Assembly (NCBI GenBank): GCA_021203365.1
Contig: JAJQBI010000069.1
Coordinates: 33,101-97,100 of the forward strand
Origin: Clostridiales bacterium
Lineage (GTDB): Bacteria; Bacillota; Clostridia; Lachnospirales; Lachnospiraceae
Length of the DNA stretch: 64,000 nucleotides
Direction: 5' to 3'
The notes under the pieces: model-generated
Told to the model about the DNA's origin: nothing
The model's database searches: none
Seen by the model: the letters and a program-made list of their open reading frames with translations, nothing else
Position numbers and translations under genes: made by a program
Shown here: positions 50,669 through 59,597 of the stretch, piece after piece
How positions within the stretch are numbered: position 1 is the stretch's first letter
How the letters are laid out: each line of letters starts with the position of its first letter

Positions 50669-52252
50669 ATGCGCAGATCATTTAATGTTACGGGAGTCTG
50701 CAATCCGGATAAAAACTATATGGTTGATATAAGCAGTCGGATTGAGAGGATAAAAAATGAATATGTTATTCCCGGAAAATATTTTACGATCAACCGGGCG
50801 CGGCAATATGGCAAAACCACTACTCTTTATATGCTGGAAGAAAACCTGAGACCTGCATTTCTCGTGTTAAGTCTGAGCTTTGAGGCCGCGGACGAATATT
50901 TTGTTTCCGCCTATTCTCTGGCTGTGGGAATGATGATGGATATTGCAGATTGTCTTCGCAAAGAAGATGTGAACAAAGAGATCATACGGGAATGGGAACA
51001 GCCCATTTCCTCACTTTTTCCCATGCGGGAGCTGGGGAAGAAAATCACAAGGCTCTGTGATTCCTGTAAAAAACAGGTTGTCCTGATGATTGACGAGGTG
51101 GATAAAAGCTCTGATAATCAGATTTTTCTGTCTTTCCTTGGTCTGCTGCGCTCGAAATACATGAATCGGCTAAAGGGGACCGATACAACCTTCTGGTCCG
51201 TCATCTTATCCGGAGTTTACGATATAAAAAATCTGAAGCAGAAGCTCCATCCAGGGGAAGAATCCAAATATAACAGCCCCTGGAACATCGCAGCTGATTT
51301 TTCATTAGACATGAGTTTTTCTCCGGACGAAATTGCTTCCATGCTTCAGGAATATGAAAATGAGTGGGATACAGGAATGGATGTTAAAAAAACCGGACAA
51401 CTCCTGTATGATTATACCTCCGGCTATCCTTTTCTTGTCTCCAGACTATGTCAGCTTCTGGCAGAGGGCATAACAGACTGCACCTCAAAGAAAGAAAAAA
51501 ACACCCATTGGAGCACAGATGCATTTCAGAATGCAGTGCGGAATATCCTGAAATGCCCTAATACCTTATTTGACGATATGAGTAAAAAGCTCTCAGAATA
51601 CCCGAATCTCAGAGATATGATCTACAGCATCCTTTTTCAGGGAAGAAAGTATTCTTATGAGGCAGAAAATGAACGCATCCGCATTGGAGAAATGTTCGGC
51701 TTTCTGAAAGAAAAAGAGGGCATAGTCAGTATTTCCAACCGTATTTTTGAGATGAAGCTTTACAACCTCTTTCTTTCTGAGGAAGAGACCGACAGTAAAA
51801 TTTTTACAGCCGCCGAAACGGAAAAAAACTATTTTATACGGGGCGGTTATCTTCAGATGGAACTTGTGTTAGAAAAATTCTGTGAATATTTCGAAGAAAT
51901 TTATGGGGATACGGATGACCAGTTTATCGAAGAAAACGGGAGACGTATTTTTCTGATTTTTCTGAAACCGATCATTAATGGAAATGGAAATTATTATATA
52001 GAATCCAGGACACGAAATATGAAACGTACGGACGTTATTATTGACTATAGAGGAATCCAGTCCGTCCTGGAAATGAAAATATGGCATGGGGCAGAATACA
52101 ACCGGCGGGGCGAACAGCAGCTGCTGGAATACATGGATTACTATCACCTGGAGAAAGGATATATGCTGAGTTTTAATTTCAATAAAAATAAGCAGACGGG
52201 AATCCGACATGTGCAGTTAGGAGAACGGTTCCTTGTTGAAGCCATTGTGTAG
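50669..52252 (+). CDS. AAA-like ATPase with C-terminal PD-(D/E)XK nuclease-like domain
   Basis: A 527-residue protein. After FNVTGVCNPDKNYMVDI, Walker A is INRARQYGKTTTL and Walker B VVLMIDEVDK. The C-terminal 90 residues contain D-18-ExK spacing: RTDVIIDYRG near 454 and VLEMKIWHG near 467, followed by EQQLLEYMDYY, a PD-(D/E)XK-like fold. Relatives are frequent in gut anaerobes and have no proven function; a role in DNA metabolism, mobile elements or defence is inference. Lies 10 bp ahead of the GNAT gene on the same transcript and is AT-richer than it. Confidence 0.8.
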   Translation: MRRSFNVTGVCNPDKNYMVDISSRIERIKNEYVIPGKYFTINRARQYGKTTTLYMLEENLRPAFLVLSLSFEAADEYFVSAYSLAVGMMMDIADCLRKEDVNKEIIREWEQPISSLFPMRELGKKITRLCDSCKKQVVLMIDEVDKSSDNQIFLSFLGLLRSKYMNRLKGTDTTFWSVILSGVYDIKNLKQKLHPGEESKYNSPWNIAADFSLDMSFSPDEIASMLQEYENEWDTGMDVKKTGQLLYDYTSGYPFLVSRLCQLLAEGITDCTSKKEKNTHWSTDAFQNAVRNILKCPNTLFDDMSKKLSEYPNLRDMIYSILFQGRKYSYEAENERIRIGEMFGFLKEKEGIVSISNRIFEMKLYNLFLSEEETDSKIFTAAETEKNYFIRGGYLQMELVLEKFCEYFEEIYGDTDDQFIEENGRRIFLIFLKPIINGNGNYYIESRTRNMKRTDVIIDYRGIQSVLEMKIWHGAEYNRRGEQQLLEYMDYYHLEKGYMLSFNFNKNKQTGIRHVQLGERFLVEAIV

Positions 52253-52262
52253 GGAGGCACCC

Positions 52263-52859
52263 ATGAACCCAGACGAAATCCGGATCCGTCCGGCCACCGT
52301 CCGCGACGCGGAAGGGCTGCTGGCGGTCTACGCGCCCTATGTGGAAAAAACAGCCATCACCTTTGAATATCTGGTTCCCACCCCCGGAGAATTCCGGACA
52401 AGGGTTGAAAATACCCTGATAAAGTATCCTTACCTGGCCGCGGTGGAGGACGAACATATTCTGGGCTACGCCTACACCGGCACCTTCAACGAGAGAGCCG
52501 CCTGCGACTGGTCGGTGGAAGTCTCCATCTATGTGGCAGAAGACCAGGCCGGGCGGGGAATCGGGAGAGCGCTGTACACTTCCCTGGAAAAAATTTCCCG
52601 GGCGCAGAACATTCAGAATCTCAACGCCTGCATCGCTTATCCGGAAAAGGAAGACGCCCATCTCACCCGAAAAAGCGTAAAGTTTCACACCCATATGGGA
52701 TACCGTATGGTGGGAGAATTTCACCGGTGCGGATATAAATTCGGCACCTGGTACAACCTGGTCTGGATGGAAAAAATGCTGGGAACGCACCCCGCCCTGC
52801 CGGAACCTTTTATCCCCTTCAGAGAGCTTGACGTGGAGAAATACCTGTCACCCATCTGA
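52263..52859 (+). CDS. GNAT acetyltransferase, phosphinothricin/methionine-sulfoximine type
   Basis: A 198-residue N-acetyltransferase. The acetyl-CoA loop is DQAGRGIGRALY (Q/RxxGxG/A), with the early IRIRPATVRDAEGLLAVYAPYVEKTAITFEY of the PAT/MddA group, which acetylates toxic amino acid analogues. A C-terminal extension (THPALPEPFIPFRELDVEKYL) is common in the clostridial form. I start at 52263 behind GGGAGG. Ends in a strong hairpin terminator. Confidence 0.9.
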   Translation: MNPDEIRIRPATVRDAEGLLAVYAPYVEKTAITFEYLVPTPGEFRTRVENTLIKYPYLAAVEDEHILGYAYTGTFNERAACDWSVEVSIYVAEDQAGRGIGRALYTSLEKISRAQNIQNLNACIAYPEKEDAHLTRKSVKFHTHMGYRMVGEFHRCGYKFGTWYNLVWMEKMLGTHPALPEPFIPFRELDVEKYLSPI

Positions 52860-52875
52860 TTCTCCACTGAACAAA

Positions 52876-52935
52876 GAAAGGGCCTTCCCTCCCGCAGAGC
52901 GAATCCTCTGCGGGCGAAAGGCCCTTTGCTTTTTG
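52876..52935. terminator. Bidirectional terminator between the GNAT gene and trpB2
   Basis: AAAGGGCCTT pairs with AAGGCCCTTT, and the inner CCCGCAGAG with CTCTGCGGG, around a six-base loop, with a T-run to 52935. Confidence 0.92.
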
Positions 52936-52944
52936 TATTACTTC

Positions 52945-54330
52945 TTATTCATTTCCCGGGAATCTGGGGATTCCGGCAAAGCCGGCCTGAAGGTCCTCAT
53001 CCGTGGGAATATAGTCGGTCATCACATGATCATTATACTGCTGGTAGGCCACCAGATCAAAATACCCGGTACCGGTCAGACCGAAGACAATGTTCTTTTC
53101 CTCTCCGGTTTCCTTACATTTAAGCGCCTCATCAATGGCAACCCTGATGGCATGGCTGCTCTCCGGCGCCGGAAGGATGCCTTCCGTTCTGGCGAACTGC
53201 TCCGCGGCCTGGAATACCGCGGTCTGCTCTACCGCTACCGCTTCCATCAATCCGTCATGATACAGCTGGGAGAGAATGGAGCTCATACCGTGGAAGCGCA
53301 GGCCTCCGGCATGGTTGGGCGCAGGAATAAATCCGCTTCCCAGAGTGTACATTTTGGCCAGCGGGCAGATCATGCCGGTGTCGCAGAAATCGTAGGCAAA
53401 TTTCCCCCGGGTAAAGCTGGGGCAGGAGGCCGGTTCCACGGCGATAATACGGTAATCCTTCTCCCCGCGCAGCTTCTCGCCCATAAAGGGAGCAATCAGG
53501 CCGCCCAGATTGGAGCCGCCGCCGGCGCAGCCGATGATAATATCCGGCTGAATCCCATATTTATCCAGAGCGGTTTTGGTCTCAAGACCGATCACCGACT
53601 GATGGAGCAGCACCTGATTCAGCACGCTGCCCAGTACATAGCGATACCCTTCATTGGATGTCGCCACTTCCACAGCCTCAGAAATGGCGCATCCAAGGCT
53701 TCCCGTGGTTCCCGGATGCTCAGCAAGGATCTTTTTTCCAACGGTTGTGGTGTCAGAGGGGGACGGCGTCACGGAAGCGCCGTAGGTCCGCATCACTTCC
53801 CGGCGGAAGGGCTTCTGCTCATAGGAGACCTTCACCATATATACCTTGCAGTCCAGGTCAAAATAAGCGCAGGCCATGGAAAGGGCGGTTCCCCACTGCC
53901 CGGCTCCGGTCTCTGTGGTCACGCCCTTCAGGCCCTGTTTTTTCGCGTAATAGGCCTGGGCAATGGCGGAATTCAGCTTGTGACTTCCGCTGGTGTTGTT
54001 TCCCTCAAATTTGTAATAAATCTTTGCCGGTGTCTGGAGCTTTTTCTCCAGATTGTAGGCTCTCACAACTGGAGACGGGCGATAGGTTTTATAATATTCC
54101 CGGATCGCCTCCGGAATCTCAATATAAGCGTCTGTATCGTTCAGCTCCTGGGCGATGAGATCATCACAGAAAATCGGCTGCAGCTCCTCAAATTTCAGCG
54201 GCTGCAGGGTTCCCGGGTTCAGGAGGGGTGCCGGTTTGTTCTTCATGTCCGCCCGCATATTATACCAGGAGGTGGGCATCTCCTCCTCCTGCAGGTAAAT
54301 CTTGTAAGGAATTTTTTTCTCTGCACTCAT
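52945..54330 (-). CDS. trpB: Tryptophan synthase beta-like protein (TrpB2)
   Basis: A 461-residue PLP enzyme of the TrpB2 group, which is longer than TrpB1 and often acts without TrpA, joining serine and indole or salvaging indole. The PLP lysine is in NNTSGSHKLNSA, the glycine loop is GCAGGGSNLGG and TGTGYFDL lies near the end. RBS AAAGGAG. No trpA or other trp gene is adjacent. A short leader with a hairpin and two Trp codons precedes it. Confidence 0.94.
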   Translation of the reverse strand: MSAEKKIPYKIYLQEEEMPTSWYNMRADMKNKPAPLLNPGTLQPLKFEELQPIFCDDLIAQELNDTDAYIEIPEAIREYYKTYRPSPVVRAYNLEKKLQTPAKIYYKFEGNNTSGSHKLNSAIAQAYYAKKQGLKGVTTETGAGQWGTALSMACAYFDLDCKVYMVKVSYEQKPFRREVMRTYGASVTPSPSDTTTVGKKILAEHPGTTGSLGCAISEAVEVATSNEGYRYVLGSVLNQVLLHQSVIGLETKTALDKYGIQPDIIIGCAGGGSNLGGLIAPFMGEKLRGEKDYRIIAVEPASCPSFTRGKFAYDFCDTGMICPLAKMYTLGSGFIPAPNHAGGLRFHGMSSILSQLYHDGLMEAVAVEQTAVFQAAEQFARTEGILPAPESSHAIRVAIDEALKCKETGEEKNIVFGLTGTGYFDLVAYQQYNDHVMTDYIPTDEDLQAGFAGIPRFPGNE

Positions 54331-54355
54331 TTTTGCTCCTTTTCATAATCCACCG

Positions 54356-54383
54356 AAAACGCCTTCTCTTCCACAAAGGCGTT
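54356..54383 (-). promoter_or_regulatory. Leader hairpin of trpB2
   Basis: An 8-bp perfect stem (AACGCCTT with AAGGCGTT) followed on the minus strand by TTTTC, about 30 bp before the trpB2 ATG. TGG triplets stand in its loop and just behind it in a short possible leader frame. It could be a weak attenuator; the T-run is short. Confidence 0.4.
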
Positions 54384-54420
54384 CCGGAAAAGCTGTTACG
54401 GGGTTTCATCATATAGACTT

Positions 54421-54450
54421 ATTCTACCATGAAAACCATGCCGTGCGCAA
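54421..54450 (-). promoter_or_regulatory. Promoter of trpB2
   Basis: Minus strand TTGCGC and TAGAAT with an 18-bp spacer; the predicted start leaves an 80-base leader. Confidence 0.55.
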
Positions 54451-54468
54451 CAGTGGATTCAGGGATTC

Positions 54469-54507
54469 AAAAAGCCGTGCTCTTCCAACGAAGAACACGG
54501 CTTTTTT
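54469..54507. terminator. Terminator behind alsT
   Basis: AAAAAGCCGTG pairs with CACGGCTTTTT, the stem being extended by TCTTC/GAAGA after one mismatch. T-runs on both strands, so it works in either direction; it separates alsT from the trpB2 promoter. Confidence 0.9.
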
Positions 54508-54516
54508 CATTACAGC

Positions 54517-56004
54517 TTACAGTTTTTTCTCCTGCTCCGCCTGCACATCCGGGAAGAAGGACAGCATGGGCTTCGCTTTCTTTCCCTTGATCACACGGTC
54601 CACATAGTTCTTTGTGATCGCGTATACCTGGGGCGACAGAACCAGAACACCGATCAGGTTGGGGATCATCATCAGACCGTTGAAGGTATCCGCCAGATCC
54701 CAGGCCAGGTTGTCACTCATAACCGCGCCGCCGAAGATGGCGATTACGAAAATCACCCGATACACAATGGTGTATTTTTCACCGAACAGGAACTCACAGG
54801 CCTTGGTTCCGTAATGGCTCCAGCCGAGAACTGTGGAAAAAGCAAAAAGCATAATGGCGATGGCCACAAAGGCCGCACCGATCTGTCCAAAGTGCATGGA
54901 GAATACGGTGGAAACAATGTTCGCCTTGGTCAGCGCAACTCCCGCATACTCCGTTACGGTCTCGCCGGTCTCCAGATCTACCAGACCGGAAGAAAGCACC
55001 GCGAAAGCGGTCAGGGTACATACAATAATGGTATCCGCAAATACCTCGAAGATTCCCCACATTCCCTGACGAACCGGCTCACTTACGTTGGAATTGGAGT
55101 GAACCATAACAGAGGAGCCAAGGCCGGCCTCATTGGAGAATACGCCTCGCTTCATACCCTGTTCAATGGCAAGCTTGATTCCATAGCCCACAATACCGCC
55201 GCCGGCAGCCTTGAAGGCGAAGGCGCCCTTAAAGATCGCGCCGAACACAGCGCCCACATGGGAAATGTTGGTAAAGAAAATCACAACCGTGCCCACAATA
55301 TAGAGAACCACCATAAACGGCACAATTTTCTCGGTTACAGAGGCAATTCGCTTCAGTCCGCCTACGATTACCAGTCCGGCCAGAACCAGAACCACAATAC
55401 CGGTGATCCAGGTGGGAACACCGAAAACAGTTTCCATATTTCCGGAAATGGAATTGACCTGAGTCATATTTCCGATTCCGAAGGAAGCCAGGAAGCAGAA
55501 AACGGAAAACAGAACCGCCAGCACCTTGCCGATTCCCTTGCAGCCCTTCTTGGCTCCAAGACCGTCCCGCAGATAGTACATGGCGCCGCCGGACCACTCA
55601 CCGGCCTTATTTTTCCTGCGGTAGTAGATACCCAGCACGTTCTCGGAATAATTAGTCATCATGCCAAAGAAGGCGATCAGCCACATCCAGAACACAGCGC
55701 CTGGACCACCCACGATAATGGCGCCGGCCACACCTACAATGTTACCGGTACCTACAGTGGCGGCCAGAGCCGTACACAGAGACTGGAACTGAGAGATGGA
55801 CTTGTCCTTGGTATGTCCAACCACGTTTTTGTCTTTAAAAATAGCGCCGATGGTCATTTTCATCCAGTGCCCGATATGGGTGATCTGAAATACCCTGGTG
55901 AGACAGGTCATCAGCACGCCCACAAAAGCCAGCAGAATCAGCGCCGGCCACCCCCAGACGATGCCATTGACAAAGTTGTTCACGTTTGTAATGATTTGTA
56001 TCAT
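54517..56004 (-). CDS. Sodium:alanine/glycine symporter (AGCS family)
   Basis: A 495-residue transporter of the AlsT/DagA family, importing alanine or glycine with sodium. About ten membrane segments; family motifs GTGNIVGVAGAIIVGGPGAVFWMW and GVFSNEAGLGSSVMVHSNS are complete in the sequence (cited here in part). Start has GGAGGG seven bases upstream. A leader of about 150 bases with a terminator-like hairpin precedes it, suggesting regulation at the RNA level. Confidence 0.95.
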   Translation of the reverse strand: MIQIITNVNNFVNGIVWGWPALILLAFVGVLMTCLTRVFQITHIGHWMKMTIGAIFKDKNVVGHTKDKSISQFQSLCTALAATVGTGNIVGVAGAIIVGGPGAVFWMWLIAFFGMMTNYSENVLGIYYRRKNKAGEWSGGAMYYLRDGLGAKKGCKGIGKVLAVLFSVFCFLASFGIGNMTQVNSISGNMETVFGVPTWITGIVVLVLAGLVIVGGLKRIASVTEKIVPFMVVLYIVGTVVIFFTNISHVGAVFGAIFKGAFAFKAAGGGIVGYGIKLAIEQGMKRGVFSNEAGLGSSVMVHSNSNVSEPVRQGMWGIFEVFADTIIVCTLTAFAVLSSGLVDLETGETVTEYAGVALTKANIVSTVFSMHFGQIGAAFVAIAIMLFAFSTVLGWSHYGTKACEFLFGEKYTIVYRVIFVIAIFGGAVMSDNLAWDLADTFNGLMMIPNLIGVLVLSPQVYAITKNYVDRVIKGKKAKPMLSFFPDVQAEQEKKL

Positions 56005-56044
56005 GCTTTCCCTCCTTATGTATGCCCTTCGAACCCTCTAACAG

Positions 56045-56080
56045 AAAAAAATCGCAGCATGAGTATAATCTCATCTGCGA
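56045..56080 (-). promoter_or_regulatory. Terminator-like hairpin in the alsT leader
   Basis: TCGCAG-ATGAG pairs with CTCAT-CTGCGA (one bulged base), followed on the minus strand by seven T residues. It lies after the predicted alsT promoter and about 40 bp before the start codon, so it would stop transcription inside the leader unless prevented. A 7-bp hairpin (AGAGTTT/AAACTCT) sits just ahead of it. Confidence 0.65.
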
Positions 56081-56161
56081 AATCACCTTTGATCTCTTTC
56101 ATCTGATCTTAATTCTCTTATTCTGTTATACGCCGAAGAGTTTGAATAAACTCTACGCATT

Positions 56162-56190
56162 ACTTTAACACATTATCAAATCAATGTAAA
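56162..56190 (-). promoter_or_regulatory. Promoter of alsT
   Basis: Minus strand TTTACA and TAAAGT with a 17-bp spacer, between the pdxA stop codon and the leader hairpins. Confidence 0.6.
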
Positions 56191-56266
56191 GACAAAATTT
56201 CCTGATGTTTCACCATTTTTTTCTCAGACGTCCGTTTTTCAGGTATCCCGTCGTCCTGTCCGGCTT

Positions 56267-57265
56267 TCAGGAAACCTGAAAGCCGGGGGCGTATTTCACC
56301 GCCAGCCGGATGGCCTCCTCCATACTGACGGAGCTGGCGATTCCCTTTCCGGCAATGTCCATGGCTGTGCCGTGGTCCACGGAGGTGCGCAGGATGGGCA
56401 TTCCGGCCGTAACCGCAATGGTTCTCTCAAAATCCAGAGTTTTCGTGGCAATGTGGCCCTGATCATGGTACAGGGAAAGCACACTGTTATATTTTCCCTG
56501 AAGGGCCATATGAAATACGGAATCCGCCCCTATGGGACCCACCACGGAATACCCCTCCTTCTGAAGTTCCTCCACCGCGGGGACAACGGCCTCCATCTCC
56601 TCCGTGCCAAACAGACCGTGCTCTCCGCTGTGGGGGTTCAGCCCGGCCACTGCCATGGTTCCTCCCTCCACACCCAGCTGCTTCAGGGCCTGTGTGCAGC
56701 GTTTTACATAATCCTTAATCCGCTCCCTGGTCACCAGATCACAGGCCTGGCGCAGAGACACATGCCGGGTCAGGAAAAACACCCGCAATCCCCGCACCTC
56801 AAACATGGTCAGCGGATCCGGTGTGTGCGTCAGGGCGCCGAAAATCTCCGTGTGGCCGATGTATGGAACGCCGCCGGCCCGCAGAGCTTCTTTATTGATG
56901 GGGGTGGTAGCCACAGCGTCCGCCTCTCCCTCGCTGGCAAGGGCAATGCTCCGGGCTATATATTCATAGGCGGCCTTCCCGCACCGGCCGCTGATCTCTC
57001 CGATCCGGAAGGAATCCATGTCCACATTGTCAAGATCGATCAGGTTTATGACCCCTGCGCGGTAATCTCCCTGCTCCGGCCCGGTTATACAGCGAATCCT
57101 CTGATCCATGTGCAGAAAACCCAGGGCATTTTCCAGAACCCTGTAATCTCCCACAACCACACATCTGGCCATCCCCACAATCTCCTCCCGGCCAAGGGCC
57201 TTCAGCACGATCTCCGGCCCGATTCCCGCCGGATCCCCCATGGGAACTGCAATCACTGGTCTCAT
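56267..57265 (-). CDS. pdxA: PdxA-family 4-phosphate dehydrogenase
   Basis: A 332-residue metal-dependent NAD enzyme of the PdxA family. The start motif [18 protein letters not shown], metal ligands in [11 protein letters not shown] and [15 protein letters not shown], and [15 protein letters not shown] are clear. PdxA oxidises 4-phosphohydroxythreonine in pyridoxal phosphate synthesis; the PdxA2 branch acts on D-threonate or erythronate 4-phosphate. Sequence alone does not settle which; no pdxJ is near. Start at 57265 with AGGAG. It lies 4 bp behind the ASKHA gene stop in the same transcript as thrH. Confidence 0.9.
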   Translation of the reverse strand: MRPVIAVPMGDPAGIGPEIVLKALGREEIVGMARCVVVGDYRVLENALGFLHMDQRIRCITGPEQGDYRAGVINLIDLDNVDMDSFRIGEISGRCGKAAYEYIARSIALASEGEADAVATTPINKEALRAGGVPYIGHTEIFGALTHTPDPLTMFEVRGLRVFFLTRHVSLRQACDLVTRERIKDYVKRCTQALKQLGVEGGTMAVAGLNPHSGEHGLFGTEEMEAVVPAVEELQKEGYSVVGPIGADSVFHMALQGKYNSVLSLYHDQGHIATKTLDFERTIAVTAGMPILRTSVDHGTAMDIAGKGIASSVSMEEAIRLAVKYAPGFQVS

Positions 57266-57269
57266 TTTC

Positions 57270-58811
57270 TCATCTCCTGTTCCAGTCAAGTCTCGCTTTT
57301 ACAGACGGATATCTCTCCAGGTCTGTATGGGGAAGGGCGGATGCACCCACCATATTTTCCAGGAAATTTTCAACAGAGGAAAACTGCACATAAGTCATCA
57401 GATCCAGAATCTGCGACAGTCCTTCCAGGATTCCCATATCCAGAAGAAGCCGTCTTGCTCCTTCCAGGGAAGTATTCCCCACGGCGTGAATCCGTTCCGG
57501 CTCCACATCCGGATACATCCCGATGTTTACGGCCGACTCCGTCTCCACATGAGAGCCAAAGGCTCCGGCCATGTAAAAATCGCAGACCTCCTCCAGGGGA
57601 ATGCCGGTCTCCGTCAGAAGATATTCCATCATCGTATAGGCCGCCGCCTTGGTGCGGATAAACTCGTTCACATCACTCTGATAAAACCACAGCCCCGGCG
57701 CGTAGGAGACCGCATATTCCCCCTCCTCCGGCTGCCATACAATGGATGGGGAGGCTTCCGGCACCAGCCATCCCCGCATATCCAGACCTCCCAGAAGAAA
57801 CAGTCCGGAGAGAAGATCAATAATACCGGAGCCGCAGATCCCCCTGGGGACTCCCCCACCGATCACATCTGTATCAAATATGTAAAAGCCTTCCGTTTTG
57901 TCAATCCGCACATGCTGCACCGCACCTTCGGCGGCCCGCATCCCGGTTTTCACCACGCCGCCTTCCAGGGCCGGTCCGGCTGCGCCCGCGCCGCAGAGAA
58001 GAAACTCCCGGTTTCCCACCACCAGCTCCCCGTTGGTTCCCACATCAAAAAACAGGGATATCGTATCCCGCCGGTGCATGCCTGTCGCGATCATTCCGGC
58101 CAGAATATCCCCGCCCAGATAATTTGCCTTTCCCGGGTAACAGAACACATAACCGGGAATGGGAATGTCCAGATCCCTTCCCCGCAAAAAGCCCGGCTGA
58201 TCGGCCAGCACCGCATTGGGCGCCGAAAATACACAGAATGCGTCCAGTCCCAGAAGGAAGTGAGTCATCGTCGTGTTTCCTGCAATAACCATAGAAAGGC
58301 ACCGTTCTTTTGGAATACCAGTTGTACCGGAAATATCCTCCAGCAGTTCCTGGATGGTTCCCACTGTCGCCTTCCGAAGCTCCTCCAGACAGGCTTCGTT
58401 GTCCTTACTGTAAAAAATCCGTGTCAGAATATCCTCGCCAAAAGCGATCTGCCGGTTATATGCGCTTTTCTGAGCCACAGTTTCTCCGGTATCGCAGTTC
58501 ACCAGCTGCATCACCACCGTGGTGCTGCCCAGATCCACCGCCAGACCGTAGTGCTCCCGGGACGTATCCCCCGCCTCCAGGGCGATGGCCTGCCAGCGCC
58601 CGCCGTCATAACCAAGAGAAACCGTCACCTTCCAGCCGGCTTCCTCGCAGAGGGGATAAAGTGCGCGCAGCACAGCCACGGACATTTCCACATCTTCCCA
58701 TCCCTCTGTCTCCAGAGCACGCAGAATCCGCCGCTGAGCGGAGACGTTGTCACTTTCCGTGGGCGGCGTCAGCTCCAGATAAATTTTCCTGCTGATTCCT
58801 GTCTGTATCAT
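57270..58811 (-). CDS. ASKHA/DUF4445 corrinoid-activase-like ATPase lacking the ferredoxin domain
   Basis: A 513-residue protein of the RamA/RACo type, which normally use ATP to reactivate corrinoid methyltransferases. ASKHA motifs are complete: [42 protein letters not shown] and [13 protein letters not shown]. Family members begin with a [2Fe-2S] domain of about 90 residues; this one starts where the linker would ([18 protein letters not shown]). The ATG at 58811 has AAGAAGGA at proper distance and the DNA upstream encodes no cysteine cluster, so the short form is genuine. No corrinoid protein or methyltransferase lies nearby. Confidence 0.88.
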   Translation of the reverse strand: MIQTGISRKIYLELTPPTESDNVSAQRRILRALETEGWEDVEMSVAVLRALYPLCEEAGWKVTVSLGYDGGRWQAIALEAGDTSREHYGLAVDLGSTTVVMQLVNCDTGETVAQKSAYNRQIAFGEDILTRIFYSKDNEACLEELRKATVGTIQELLEDISGTTGIPKERCLSMVIAGNTTMTHFLLGLDAFCVFSAPNAVLADQPGFLRGRDLDIPIPGYVFCYPGKANYLGGDILAGMIATGMHRRDTISLFFDVGTNGELVVGNREFLLCGAGAAGPALEGGVVKTGMRAAEGAVQHVRIDKTEGFYIFDTDVIGGGVPRGICGSGIIDLLSGLFLLGGLDMRGWLVPEASPSIVWQPEEGEYAVSYAPGLWFYQSDVNEFIRTKAAAYTMMEYLLTETGIPLEEVCDFYMAGAFGSHVETESAVNIGMYPDVEPERIHAVGNTSLEGARRLLLDMGILEGLSQILDLMTYVQFSSVENFLENMVGASALPHTDLERYPSVKARLDWNRR

Positions 58812-58879
58812 CGTGATTTCCTTCTTAATTCTGTAATCTGTTTATGTCTGATGAGGCCATCACCGGTTGTCTTCACAGA

Positions 58880-59485
58880 TCAGGCTTCCATCGCCTTCTG
58901 AATCGCCTCCAGCAACTCATCGAATTCCTCATAAGCCGGAAGATCCGGGTTGTCCATGCGGATTTTCTCGGTGGTTTTAAAGAGAAAACCGGCCCGGCTG
59001 GCGCGGATCATATCCAGGTCGTTGTAGCTGTCGCCGCTGGCAATGGTGTCAAACCCGATGGACTGAAGCGCCCGCACAGTGGCCAGTTTGGAATGCTCCG
59101 TGCGCATCCGGAAGCCGGTAATCTCCCCCTCCGGCCCCACATCCAGAGAATTGCAGAAAAGAGTGGGCCAGCCAAGCTTTTCCATCAGCGGCGCAGCAAA
59201 CTGAGTAAAAGTATCACTGATGATGATCACCTGCGTCATCCTGCGGAGCTCATCCAGGAATTCCCTGGCCCCGGGCAGCGGGTCAATGGTGCCGATGGTT
59301 TCCTGAATTTCCTTAAGACCCAGGCCATGCTCCCGAAGGACGCCAAGCCTCCAGTTCATAAGCTTATTGTAATCCGGCTCATCCCGGGTGGTTCTTGCAA
59401 GCTCCGGAATATTGCTCGCCTTCGAAAACGCGATCCAGATCTCCGGGACCAGAACCCCTTCCATATCCAAACATGTGATAAACAT
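58880..59485 (-). CDS. thrH: ThrH phosphoserine phosphatase/homoserine phosphotransferase
   Basis: A 201-residue HAD enzyme. Motif I DMEGVLVPEIWIAFS is the ThrH hallmark; IISDTF is motif II, and SGDSYNDLDMI motif IV. ThrH of Pseudomonas removes phosphate from phosphoserine and can pass it to homoserine, so it joins serine and threonine synthesis. The start at 59485 has AAAGGAGG; a longer frame lacks a site. It sits between the isochorismatase-like gene and the ASKHA gene. Confidence 0.93.
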   Translation of the reverse strand: MFITCLDMEGVLVPEIWIAFSKASNIPELARTTRDEPDYNKLMNWRLGVLREHGLGLKEIQETIGTIDPLPGAREFLDELRRMTQVIIISDTFTQFAAPLMEKLGWPTLFCNSLDVGPEGEITGFRMRTEHSKLATVRALQSIGFDTIASGDSYNDLDMIRASRAGFLFKTTEKIRMDNPDLPAYEEFDELLEAIQKAMEA

Positions 59486-59597
59486 AATATCCTCCTTTTT
59501 CTTTTCTCTATATCCTCTGTTCTTTGCCGGGAGCGGGAACACAACCGTGCCCCCGCTCCCGGGATTTCCAGGAAAATACTGTGCGGCTGCTCCCGGA

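Noticed and set aside
56020..56115. 28-codon frame ahead of alsT ending at its ribosome site
   Set aside because: No convincing ribosome site of its own; kept only as a possibility in the attenuator finding.
56005..56190. Glycine riboswitch before the alanine/glycine symporter
   Set aside because: The leader is too short and lacks the conserved tandem cores; only simple hairpins are present.
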